This document shows, in pieces, positions 7,949 to 15,167 of a DNA stretch of 24,350 nucleotides. Position 1 is the stretch's first letter. Each line of letters begins with the position of its first letter. The stretch is from an uncultured Coriobacteriaceae bacterium (GTDB taxonomy: Bacteria; Actinomycetota; Coriobacteriia; Coriobacteriales; Eggerthellaceae), in NCBI GenBank assembly GCA_902781245.1, contig CACZIP010000003.1, positions 1 through 24,350 on the forward strand, written 5' to 3'. Position numbers and translations under genes: made by a program. The notes under the pieces are model-generated. The model ran no database searches, had not been told where the DNA came from, and was given only the letters and a program-made list of their open reading frames with translations.

Positions 7949-8584
7949 ATGGCAAGAATGCTCAAGGCATATTCCACGGTGGCGCCTGGTGAAACAGGCG
8001 AATCGTTCGTCGAGGATCGCAAAAGCCAATTCTTTGGATTTGCGACGCATGCCGAGTCTGCTGACGAAGCCATTGAGTTCAGGCATCGCATCATCGAGCA
8101 GATTCCCTCTGCAAGTCATTATGTTTCGGCTTGGGTGTTGGCCGACGGATCCGAGTTCTTCTCTGATGCGAAAGAACCCCATGGTTCGGCAGGGCTTCCG
8201 ACCCTGAATGCCATAAAAGGCCGCGAGCTCAAGGATACGGTTTGCGTCGTGGCACGTGTGTTCGGTGGCACCTTGCTCGGAAAAGGCGGTCTCATGCGCG
8301 CCTATACCAAAGCCGCCTCCGATGCGCTCGATGCTGCGAACATCGCGCAACGCATCCCTTGCCGCTTGCTCGAAGTCGTTGTTCCGTATCAATTATACGA
8401 GCCGCTGACCAGTCGGCTTGCAACCTGGAATGCTCATGTAGACGCGACCGATTTCGCCCAGGATGTCACCTTGCAACTCGTAACCCCAACCAGAGACGCA
8501 AGCGAACTCGTTGAGCGTATTCGCGATTTTTCCAATGCTCATGCGGTGTGTTCGCTCGGTGCCGAAGAGCTGCGATTCCTGTGA
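7949..8584 (+). CDS. YigZ/IMPACT family protein
   Basis: A 211-residue protein, close to the ~205 residues of E. coli YigZ. It has the IMPACT-family N-terminal domain: SFVEDRKSQFFGFATHAES, SASHYVSAWVL, DAKEPHGSAGLPTLNAI, and then GGTLLGKGGLMRAYTKAAS. A smaller C-terminal ferredoxin-like domain follows. IMPACT proteins are linked to translation control in eukaryotes; the bacterial role is unsettled. Starts are possible at ATG 7940, 7949 or 7958. I chose 7949 because 7940 lies inside the -10 box and 7949 coincides with the predicted transcript start. There is no ribosome binding site. It converges on the regulator gene at 8625, with only 40 bases between the stops. Confidence 0.88.
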   Translation: MARMLKAYSTVAPGETGESFVEDRKSQFFGFATHAESADEAIEFRHRIIEQIPSASHYVSAWVLADGSEFFSDAKEPHGSAGLPTLNAIKGRELKDTVCVVARVFGGTLLGKGGLMRAYTKAASDALDAANIAQRIPCRLLEVVVPYQLYEPLTSRLATWNAHVDATDFAQDVTLQLVTPTRDASELVERIRDFSNAHAVCSLGAEELRFL

Positions 8585-8624
8585 CACAAAGTCGGATTCC
8601 GGCACGGTCTTTTTGTAGCTATAC

Positions 8625-10058
8625 CTACTCTCGTTCCAGCCAGTCGGAAAGCCGAAGGTACTTCAGCTCTTCCATGTCTTCCAAGGTTAAACCAGCGACT
8701 TCGCGAATCCTGTTGAGTCTGTAGCGCATGGTGTTCGGATGGATGAAAAGAGCTCTTGCTGCTTCAAGTTGGTTACGTTCGTGGCGCAGGTAGACCGAGA
8801 GCGTTGCGCGCAGTTCGGTCTGGTTCTCCTCGTCGTAGCGTTCGAGCGACTCGAGCGCCGGATGAAGCAAAGGGGCGGTAGAGTCGAGAGCGCGAAATGT
8901 ACGCAAGAGGTATTCGCAGGCGTAGTCTTCGCAAAGGAATAAACCTCGAGAGTCTCTGGCCTGGTCGAGGGCAAAACGCGCTTGCTGGAGACGGGTCTGC
9001 AAGGTGGTTGGGTCGCCAAAGGGTACCGAAGCCCCTATCGAGACTGACCCTTGGAGTAAATCAATCCTCGAAACTGCATCGTTTTTCGCAATGCAGAAGC
9101 AGGATCCTTCGTAGTCGAGTGGGAAATGGCAGTCAGGCTGGCGCTTCAGGTCGCTGAGCAATGCACTTTTGGCAAGCTGATCAGCGCGTCCGCTCACTTT
9201 GATAGCCAGCAAGCGCCAGGGTGCCAAAGGGAGCGCTTTGGCAAATCTCGCTATATTGTCGGAGCCGACATCGTTTCCGTCTAAGAGCCGCTTGAATAAA
9301 ACTGTGCCGGATTGGAGGGCTCCTGATTCGGAAAGGAGCTCCTCTGCCTTCAAGCAGTACCGCGCAAAAGTTGGTGCGAGCTGCAGGTTTTGTTCGGTCA
9401 AATCGCTGTTCTCTTGAAGGATGGAGATGTACCCCGCGACACCCTTGTCACGCGGTAGGTAGAGCATCGCGACGGGATCCCCTCCCTCGTAAACATTGCG
9501 CACCAGCTTAGGCTCTTCAGAGAGATCCTCGATTCTGTCGCCCACAGTGTCGAGGTAAGGTTCGTAAAGGGCGGGGTTCACATTAGCCGTGCCCTTGCAA
9601 ATGCTTTCCCAAAGCGGATCGACGCGATGGCCTTCCAAGTCGCTCGAAACGATGAAGCTCATGTCAAGGCTGCCAACCGCCAACGGGTTTTCAAACACTG
9701 GCGCTGCTATGTCGACAAATTCTTGAAGTGGAGCGTGGCGGGTTCCTGCATCGAGCAGGTCGGCCTCCCAGCTGTTGAAGAAATCAAAAGCAGAGAGGAT
9801 TTTGTTCAGCAACGTATTGTAGTCTGCATCGTCGAAAAGCAACATGCTGTGGTGGTTCACGACCAAGCATTTGTCAGCGTATTGTTCATCGGTGAAGAAA
9901 TGCAAACCCATCCCAAAATACAGGTATTCTGGCTGCATTTCCTCCACGTCGTCCATAACGAATCGCAGCCCTTGGATGCATAGGCTGTCGTCTTGAATGT
10001 GACAAATGGGCTGTTGGTCCCGCAGGTACCAGGCTAATAGCGACATGCTCAACTTCAT
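8625..10058 (-). CDS. PucR/CdaR-like transcriptional regulator
   Basis: A 477-residue cytoplasmic regulator. The C-terminal ~70 residues form the PucR-type helix-turn-helix, with LSVYLRHERNQLEAARALF, then HPNTMRYRLNRIREVAG, ending at LSDWLERE. The middle (about 250-390) resembles the degenerate GGDEF-like domain common in CdaR/PucR proteins. The N-terminal ~240 residues are probably the sensor region. The start at 10058 is supported by GAGGT upstream on the minus strand. The gene is divergent from a URO-D methyltransferase gene, so it probably controls that gene and itself through the shared 196-base region. The ligand is unknown. Confidence 0.85.
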   Translation of the reverse strand: MKLSMSLLAWYLRDQQPICHIQDDSLCIQGLRFVMDDVEEMQPEYLYFGMGLHFFTDEQYADKCLVVNHHSMLLFDDADYNTLLNKILSAFDFFNSWEADLLDAGTRHAPLQEFVDIAAPVFENPLAVGSLDMSFIVSSDLEGHRVDPLWESICKGTANVNPALYEPYLDTVGDRIEDLSEEPKLVRNVYEGGDPVAMLYLPRDKGVAGYISILQENSDLTEQNLQLAPTFARYCLKAEELLSESGALQSGTVLFKRLLDGNDVGSDNIARFAKALPLAPWRLLAIKVSGRADQLAKSALLSDLKRQPDCHFPLDYEGSCFCIAKNDAVSRIDLLQGSVSIGASVPFGDPTTLQTRLQQARFALDQARDSRGLFLCEDYACEYLLRTFRALDSTAPLLHPALESLERYDEENQTELRATLSVYLRHERNQLEAARALFIHPNTMRYRLNRIREVAGLTLEDMEELKYLRLSDWLERE

Positions 10059-10066
10059 GATGACCT

Positions 10067-10089
10067 CATTTGTGATTCAACAACAAATG
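10067..10089. promoter_or_regulatory. Candidate operator in the divergent regulator/methyltransferase region
   Basis: CATTTGT (10067-10073) and ACAAATG (10083-10089) form a 7-bp inverted repeat with a 9-base spacer, just upstream of the regulator start. A second, weaker dyad, AAACAC/GTGTTT, lies at 10201-10218 before the methyltransferase gene. Either could be bound by the PucR-like protein. I found no convincing promoter pair in this stretch. Confidence 0.35.
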
Positions 10090-10254
10090 TAAAGAGCGTT
10101 CCTTGTGCAAAATTGACGATAGACTACATGGTCTCTCGGAAAACATCCAGGTAACATGCGTATTGGAGAGGCCGTTTCCCATTATCGCATAGAACCAATT
10201 AAACACCGATTTGTGTTTGAAGCACTATGCCCTCAAAGCGAAAGGAAGTTGACC

Positions 10255-11367
10255 ATGAATCTGTACCAAGAGCATCTCGAGCGTACTATGAAAGCCGTCC
10301 ATATGGAGACAGTCGACAAGATTCCGTTTTCATGGAACGGCCCAGCTTATCTGCCCAAGCGGATGGGTCTTACGATGGCTGAAGCGGTTACTGACTTTCC
10401 GCGCTCTGTCAGCGCAGCGGTTGATTTCTGCAAGGAGCACCCTGGCGTTGACAGTTTGCATTCTCCCTGCATGACGCCTTACACACTTCCGATGTTGTGG
10501 CTTGCTGAGGTCAAAGCGCCCGGTATCGATCTGCCTGACGACGAGCTGTGGCAGGTTCACGAACAAGAGAAGATGTCGATTGATGACTACCAGGCCATCA
10601 TCGATGGCGGTTATGGTCCTTGGCAAGATGCTTACATGAAGGAGCGTATCGGCGACCCTCTGAACAAGCCCGAAGCGCAGGCTTGGTTCGCCTATGCGGG
10701 CACGGGTTTCCAGAGAATGAAGGATGAGGCTAGCATTCCTGTTATGAACTGCGCTTATGGTGCAACTCCCATCGAGAACTTCTGCGGAGCACGAGGCATG
10801 GAGAACTTCTTCATGGATCTCTTCGAGGAGCCAGAGCTTGTGAAAGAGGCCATGGATGTGGCGTGGCCGACGATGCTCGGTGGTTATCTTGCGGGGCTCG
10901 AGTCCAAGCCAGTTGGCGCTTGGGTGGGTGGTTGGCGCGCGGCCCCTGAGCTTCTCAGCCACGAAACCTGGATGGAATACGTGTGGCCTTATCTACAAGA
11001 GATGGTTCTAAAGACCATCGAGGCTGGCGTCACTCCAGTGCTGCACTTCGACTCATGTTGGGACAGCGAGCTTGAAACGCTCAAGGAGCTCCCTGCAAGG
11101 AAATGCGTGCTAATGCTCGATGCTTCGACCGACATGCGCAAAGCGCGCGAAATTTTGGACGACCGCATGTGCTTGCTCGGCGACGTCCCCTCGAGCATGT
11201 TGGCGTTCGGCACGCCGAGTGAAGTGTATGACTACGTAACCAAGTTGATTGACGATGTAGGACCCAAAACCGGCCTCATGATCAGCTCCGGCTGCGACTG
11301 CCCGCTCAACGCAAAAGACGATAACGTCGACGCAATGATCCAGGCAACGGTTGATTATCAGGTGTAG
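10255..11367 (+). CDS. Uroporphyrinogen decarboxylase-fold (URO-D) methyltransferase-like protein
   Basis: A 370-residue URO-D family protein of the corrinoid methyltransferase (MtaA/MtbA/CmuA-like) type rather than true HemE. Candidate metal ligands are His264 and Cys268 in LHFDSCWD, and Cys347 or Cys349 in SSGCDCP. They match the His/Cys...Cys zinc pattern of cobalamin-dependent methyltransferases, although the spacing HxxxC is not the usual HxC. The likely role is moving a methyl group to or from a corrinoid or thiol acceptor. No corrinoid protein or reductive activator is nearby. The start at ATG 10255 has AAAGGAAG upstream; an in-frame ATG at 10156 would add 33 non-conserved residues. 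It is followed by a strong terminator and controlled, I infer, by the divergent PucR-like protein. Confidence 0.8.
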   Translation: MNLYQEHLERTMKAVHMETVDKIPFSWNGPAYLPKRMGLTMAEAVTDFPRSVSAAVDFCKEHPGVDSLHSPCMTPYTLPMLWLAEVKAPGIDLPDDELWQVHEQEKMSIDDYQAIIDGGYGPWQDAYMKERIGDPLNKPEAQAWFAYAGTGFQRMKDEASIPVMNCAYGATPIENFCGARGMENFFMDLFEEPELVKEAMDVAWPTMLGGYLAGLESKPVGAWVGGWRAAPELLSHETWMEYVWPYLQEMVLKTIEAGVTPVLHFDSCWDSELETLKELPARKCVLMLDASTDMRKAREILDDRMCLLGDVPSSMLAFGTPSEVYDYVTKLIDDVGPKTGLMISSGCDCPLNAKDDNVDAMIQATVDYQV

Positions 11368-11388
11368 CGCACGCAGCAAACTAAACGA

Positions 11389-11428
11389 GCCCCGCCGATG
11401 ATGCTCATTGGTGGGGCATTGCTTTTTT
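11389..11428 (+). terminator. Intrinsic terminator after the URO-D gene
   Basis: A 13-bp stem with two G-T pairs (11389-11401 with 11405-11417) and a 3-nt loop is followed by a T6 run at 11423-11428. Confidence 0.85.
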
Positions 11429-11551
11429 GCCGATGAACTTGCAGAGCGCATCCGCGGCGTGCTCGGTGCGCAGGATCGGGGGTTGTCGGGAGGAATTGGG
11501 GCGCTGGGCGTGCCCAGGCAAGGCGTTTTCTCTCGACAAGTCCTGATTTGA
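11429..11551 (+). pseudogene. Possible C-terminal remnant of a GGDEF (diguanylate cyclase) gene
   Basis: In one forward frame this stretch reads ADELAERIRGVLGAQ followed by GLSGGIGALGVPRQG, ending at TGA 11549-11551. The pattern of an 'AERIR' helix, a short loop and then 'SIGxxxVP' resembles the last third of GGDEF domains. There is no start codon with a ribosome binding site, no GGDEF motif, and a stop just upstream in the same frame. At best it is a decayed fragment, and chance in GC-rich DNA is possible. The rest of the 295-base gap up to csoR holds the preceding terminator, a small CTGGGC/GCCCAG dyad at 11504-11517, and the copper promoter. Confidence 0.3.
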
Positions 11552-11612
11552 TGCGCTGGCATGTGCTCTGATGTTCGAAAACTTGAGTTGTCGAGAAAAA
11601 AGCGGCAATAAT

Positions 11613-11628
11613 TGCTATAATGCCTGAA
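11613..11628 (+). promoter_or_regulatory. Extended -10 promoter of the copper operon
   Basis: TGC directly before TATAAT (11613-11621) forms an extended -10 element, with the transcript start expected near 11628. No clear -35 is seen at 17 bases. A second TATAAT at 11646-11651 overlaps the operator edge and is an alternative. Either way the operator lies over the promoter or start site. Confidence 0.6.
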
Positions 11629-11631
11629 AAA

Positions 11632-11648
11632 ATACCCCCTAGGAGTAT
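11632..11648. promoter_or_regulatory. CsoR-type copper operator
   Basis: ATACCCCCTAGGAGTAT closely matches the known CsoR operator pattern (ATACCCC, centre TA, GGGGTAT). It lies between the extended -10 and the csoR start. Apo-CsoR would bind here and block transcription, and Cu(I) would release it. Confidence 0.85.
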
Positions 11649-11662
11649 AATGAGGCATAAAC

Positions 11663-11971
11663 ATGAGAGCTCAAGAATGCACGTGCAAACACAAGAACAC
11701 TCCTCGTGACGAAGAATTTCAGGCTAGTCTCCAACGTCGTCTGAACCGTGCCATTGGTCAGCTTGGTGGCGTGAAAGCCATGCTCGACGACAATCGCTAT
11801 TGCGGCGACGTGTTGCTGCAGCTTGCTGCGGCTGAAAAAGCCATCCATCGTGTCAGTGAACTCGTGCTCGAGAATCACCTGCATACATGCGTTGTCGAGC
11901 AGGTGCGCGAGGGCAACGAGGACGTGGTCGACGAGGCCATGGACCTCATCAGGAAGTTCGGGAGCCGATAG
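11663..11971 (+). CDS. csoR: Copper-sensing transcriptional repressor CsoR
   Basis: A 102-residue all-helical CsoR/RcnR-family repressor of normal length. The Cu(I) ligands are Cys47 (RYCGD), His72 and Cys76 (NHLHTC). The 25- and 4-residue gaps are the same as Cys36, His61 and Cys65 of Mycobacterium CsoR. The N-terminus has an extra CTC motif plus His10 (Cys6, Cys8), not part of the classical site. TGAGG at 11651-11655 is the ribosome binding site. The stop codon directly abuts the copA ATG, so the two genes are translated from one mRNA. It should repress the operon through the operator just upstream. Confidence 0.95.
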   Translation: MRAQECTCKHKNTPRDEEFQASLQRRLNRAIGQLGGVKAMLDDNRYCGDVLLQLAAAEKAIHRVSELVLENHLHTCVVEQVREGNEDVVDEAMDLIRKFGSR

Positions 11972-14281
11972 ATGGCCACGCAACGGTTCGATGTCACGGG
12001 CATGACGTGCGCCGCCTGCTCAGCGCGCGTTGAAAAAGCGACTGCTGAAGTTGCCGGCGTGGAAAAGGCGGTCGTCAACCTACTGAAGAACAGCATGGAC
12101 GTCACGTATGATGGCAGTCCTGAAACGCTCTCGGCCATCAGCGAGGCGGTCGACAAGGCTGGTTATGGGGCGATGCCCCGTGTAGAAGCCTCTGCTGCTG
12201 TGGTGGGTGCGACAGCTCCTATGGTTAAACCCGAGAACACTGCTGCTAAAGAGGCCAAGACGGTGCGAATGCGTCTCATCGTCAGCTTCATCTTCGCGAT
12301 TCCGCTGTTCTACCTCGACATGGGGCACATGTGGGGTTGGCCGCTGCCAGCCTGTTTCCTCGGTCCCGAAAACTCGATGACGCTTGGGCTTACGCAACTC
12401 TTGCTAACCTTGCCTATCGTGTTCGTGAACTTCAAGTTCTTCCGCAACGGTTTCAAGGGCCTTGCGCATCGTGCACCCAACATGGACACGCTTGTCGCGC
12501 TCGGAGCCACTGCGTCAATGGTTTATAGCATCGCTCAGCTCTACCATGTGGGCATCGCGCTTGGGGCGGGCGAGTTGCATGAAGCACATATGGCAGCCAT
12601 GGATCTGTATTTCGAGGGTGCGGGCATGATTCTCACGCTCATCACGCTTGGAAAATACTTCGAAGCGCGTTCGAAAGGCCGCACAACAGACGCTATCACG
12701 GCGCTTATGGACCTTGCGCCCAAGACGGCCATGCTGATTGCTGACGACGGCACCGAGCAAGAGGTTCCCATCGAACGTGTACAAGTAGGAGACGTACTCT
12801 CGGTTCGCGCCGGCCAGAGCGTGCCCGTCGATGGCGTCGTGCTCGAAGGGAACGGGGTCATCGACGAATCGGCGCTCACGGGGGAGAGCGTGCCGGTGGA
12901 CAAGGTTGCGGGCGACGAAGTCACAGGCGCGACAGTCAACACTGCTGGCTACTTCAAGATGCGCGCCGTGCGCGTGGGCAACGATACTGCGCTCGCGCAT
13001 ATCATTCAACTCGTTGACGATGCAACGAGCTCGAAAGCGCCTATCGAACGCTTGGCCGACCGTATAAGCGGCGTGTTCGTGCCTGTGGTCATAGCAATAG
13101 CGATTGTTGTTTTCGTCATTTGGCTTGTCGTTTCGGGCATGGACATCTCCAAGGCCGTCGTGCATGGCATCTCGGTACTCGTCATCAGCTGTCCGTGTGC
13201 GCTCGGGCTTGCGACTCCAACAGCTATCATGGTCGGAACTGGTCGTGGCGCCAAGCAGGGCATTCTCATCAAGAGCGCCGAAGCGCTCGAGAATGCGCAC
13301 AACATCGCGACCGTGGTGCTTGACAAGACGGGCACCATCACAAAGGGTATGCCCGAAGTTGCCGATGTTATTGCGGCGGAAGGAATCGAAGAGGGCGATT
13401 TGCTCATGTCGGCATACGGGCTCGAAAAGAAAAGCGAGCATCCGCTGGCACGAGCGATTTGCGATTATGCCAAAGAGCAAAAGAGCGACCAGCTGCCCGT
13501 AAAGGACTTCCGTCAAATCGCGGGCCGAGGTCTGACGGGTGTGACAGAAGGAGCCGAAGCACTCGGCGGCAATTCGGCCATGATGCACGAGGCTGGAATC
13601 GACCTGGGTGTTCTCGAATCGAAAGCTGAAGAATTGGCCCAGCAAGGTAAAACGCCGCTGTTCTTCGCATGGGGCGGTCAGCTGCTCGGCATGATTGCCA
13701 TCGCAGATCAGGTGAAACCCACAAGCGAACAAGCTGTGCGTGAAATGAAAGCGCTTGGCGTGCGTACGGTCATGCTCACCGGCGACAATGAGCGCACTGC
13801 CGCAGCCATTCAGCAACAGGTAGGCGTTGACCAGGTGGTTGCCGGCGTGCTTCCTGATGGGAAAGACGCACAGATTCAACTCCTGACACGCGATGGCAAA
13901 GTCGCAATGGTGGGCGACGGCGTGAACGATGCGCCTGCTCTCGCCCGTGCCGATGTGGGCATCGCCATTGGGGCAGGCACCGATGTTGCCATCGAAAGCG
14001 CCGACATGGTACTCGTGCGCAACGACCTCATGGACGTGGCGGCGGGCATCCAGCTCTCGCGCGCAACGATGCGCAATATCAAGCAGAACCTGTTCTGGGC
14101 GCTGTTCTACAATGTGATCTGCATTCCCGTGGCTGCAGGCGCGCTCACGCCGCTCGGCATTACGTTGACACCTGATATTGCTGCAGCTGCCATGAGCTGC
14201 AGCAGCATCTTCGTGGTCACCAACGCTCTGCGCCTACGCGCATGGAAGCCGAAATGGTCAACGGAAAGCAACAGCGCATAG
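11972..14281 (+). CDS. copA: Cu(I)-exporting P1B-1-type ATPase
   Basis: A 769-residue inner-membrane pump that exports cytosolic Cu(I). It has a single N-terminal HMA domain (GMTCAACS, Cys13 and Cys16), then two leading helices and the core. The actuator motif is LTGES. The transmembrane CPC is at residues 407-409. The phosphorylated aspartate is Asp451 in DKTGTIT. The nucleotide domain has the KKSEHPLARAI His-Pro motif and GDGVNDAPALA. The last two helices carry YNVICIP and MSCSS, fitting the P1B-1 copper signature. It starts immediately after the csoR stop, with GGAG inside csoR as ribosome binding site. copZ follows 53 bases later. Confidence 0.95.
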   Translation: MATQRFDVTGMTCAACSARVEKATAEVAGVEKAVVNLLKNSMDVTYDGSPETLSAISEAVDKAGYGAMPRVEASAAVVGATAPMVKPENTAAKEAKTVRMRLIVSFIFAIPLFYLDMGHMWGWPLPACFLGPENSMTLGLTQLLLTLPIVFVNFKFFRNGFKGLAHRAPNMDTLVALGATASMVYSIAQLYHVGIALGAGELHEAHMAAMDLYFEGAGMILTLITLGKYFEARSKGRTTDAITALMDLAPKTAMLIADDGTEQEVPIERVQVGDVLSVRAGQSVPVDGVVLEGNGVIDESALTGESVPVDKVAGDEVTGATVNTAGYFKMRAVRVGNDTALAHIIQLVDDATSSKAPIERLADRISGVFVPVVIAIAIVVFVIWLVVSGMDISKAVVHGISVLVISCPCALGLATPTAIMVGTGRGAKQGILIKSAEALENAHNIATVVLDKTGTITKGMPEVADVIAAEGIEEGDLLMSAYGLEKKSEHPLARAICDYAKEQKSDQLPVKDFRQIAGRGLTGVTEGAEALGGNSAMMHEAGIDLGVLESKAEELAQQGKTPLFFAWGGQLLGMIAIADQVKPTSEQAVREMKALGVRTVMLTGDNERTAAAIQQQVGVDQVVAGVLPDGKDAQIQLLTRDGKVAMVGDGVNDAPALARADVGIAIGAGTDVAIESADMVLVRNDLMDVAAGIQLSRATMRNIKQNLFWALFYNVICIPVAAGALTPLGITLTPDIAAAAMSCSSIFVVTNALRLRAWKPKWSTESNSA

Positions 14282-14334
14282 AGGGGCAGCCCCATCAACG
14301 AAAACACTTGCAGCAAATGAGGAAAGGAAAACCG

Positions 14335-14562
14335 ATGAGCCTGTTCAGCAAAAAGGAAACCGTGAAACTCAATGTTACAGGTATGCACTGTGAGAAGTGC
14401 GTCGCACGCGTGAAAGAAGCGCTCGAAAACGTTGAGGGTGTGACCAGTGCTGAGGTGAGCCTTGAAGAAAACGCTGCGACGGTTGAAGGCCACGGCTTTG
14501 CTTCAGATGCGCTCGTTGATGCAATCGTCGAAGTCGGATTCGAAGCGTCGGTGGCCGAATAA
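14335..14562 (+). CDS. copZ: CopZ-like copper chaperone (HMA domain)
   Basis: A 75-residue soluble HMA-domain protein that would carry Cu(I) to CopA or CsoR. The metal site is GMHCEKC with Cys19 and Cys22, followed by VARVKEALENVEGV and the expected beta-alpha-beta pattern. The start at 14335 has GAGGAAAGGAAAA upstream. An upstream in-frame ATG at 14242 lies inside copA and would add an unrelated extension. It is the last gene of csoR-copA-copZ and is followed by a hairpin shared with the convergent gene. Confidence 0.92.
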   Translation: MSLFSKKETVKLNVTGMHCEKCVARVKEALENVEGVTSAEVSLEENAATVEGHGFASDALVDAIVEVGFEASVAE

Positions 14563-14582
14563 GCGCAAGTGCAAATCGATTG

Positions 14583-14621
14583 AACAGCGAGGCGGACCCT
14601 TTGTGGCCACGCCTCGCTGTT
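14583..14621. terminator. Hairpin between convergent copZ and the HdeD-like gene
   Basis: A 12-bp perfect stem (14583-14594 with 14610-14621) and a 15-nt loop sit in the 65-base gap between two converging stops. T-runs are poor on both sides, so it is a candidate bidirectional terminator. Confidence 0.5.
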
Positions 14622-14627
14622 GCATGC

Positions 14628-15167
14628 TCACTGAATGTAGACGATTTCGGTTGGCCGCACAGCTGAGGCTATACGCACGCACGCTCCGTAAACCAATCCG
14701 AAGCAAAGGATTGCGATAATGATGCGCTCCGACCCCATGAATACGAGGCTGGCAACGACGAGCGCAAAGCACACGATGCCGTGTATCAAGCTGGGCTTCC
14801 AGCGAGAATCAAGCGCCTTTGACTCGGCAGCTCGCATGATGCTCACAAAACCCGTAAATGCATTGCAGCCTATGAGGTACAGCACGACGGCGGGTCTCGG
14901 ATTGTTGATGAGCGTGAAAGAGAATGCGCCCAGATCGATGGCAATCACGGCGACGAACAGCAACGACAATCCGCCAACCGTGTGACGGGCCATCGTGAAG
15001 TAGTACACAAGGTTGCGCATCCCAAACACTACAAGCCAAAAGCCCAAGACGACGGCTACGACAATAAGGGCGTTTTCGGGAAAGAGCATCAAGGCAACAC
15101 TGCATGCAATCATCACCAAACCGAATGCGATATTTGCAAACCGTCGTATGCTACCCAAGTTCGCCAC
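14628..15167 (-). CDS. HdeD-like (DUF308) integral membrane protein
   Basis: A 179-residue protein with about six transmembrane helices arranged as three pairs, consistent with the HdeD/DUF308 family (HdeD acts in acid resistance in E. coli). The role here is unknown. I place the start at GTG 15167, overlapping the end of the upstream gene by 17 bases. A TTG three codons in, preceded by a GA-rich stretch, is an alternative. It is the last gene of a three-gene minus-strand operon. Its overlap with the upstream gene implies coupled translation. Confidence 0.7.
   Translation of the reverse strand: MANLGSIRRFANIAFGLVMIACSVALMLFPENALIVVAVVLGFWLVVFGMRNLVYYFTMARHTVGGLSLLFVAVIAIDLGAFSFTLINNPRPAVVLYLIGCNAFTGFVSIMRAAESKALDSRWKPSLIHGIVCFALVVASLVFMGSERIIIAILCFGLVYGACVRIASAVRPTEIVYIQ

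Noticed and set aside
10156..10254. N-terminal extension of the URO-D gene from ATG 10156
   Set aside because: The added 33 residues are not family-like, and the ATG at 10255 has a good AAAGGAAG site.
11405..11608. 67-codon minus-strand frame in the URO-D/csoR gap
   Set aside because: Low-complexity composition, no ribosome binding site, and it overlaps a strong terminator on the other strand.
12515..13879. 454-codon open frame on the minus strand
   Set aside because: Antisense to copA, which has all P1B-ATPase motifs; the composition is His/Arg-rich and shadow-like.
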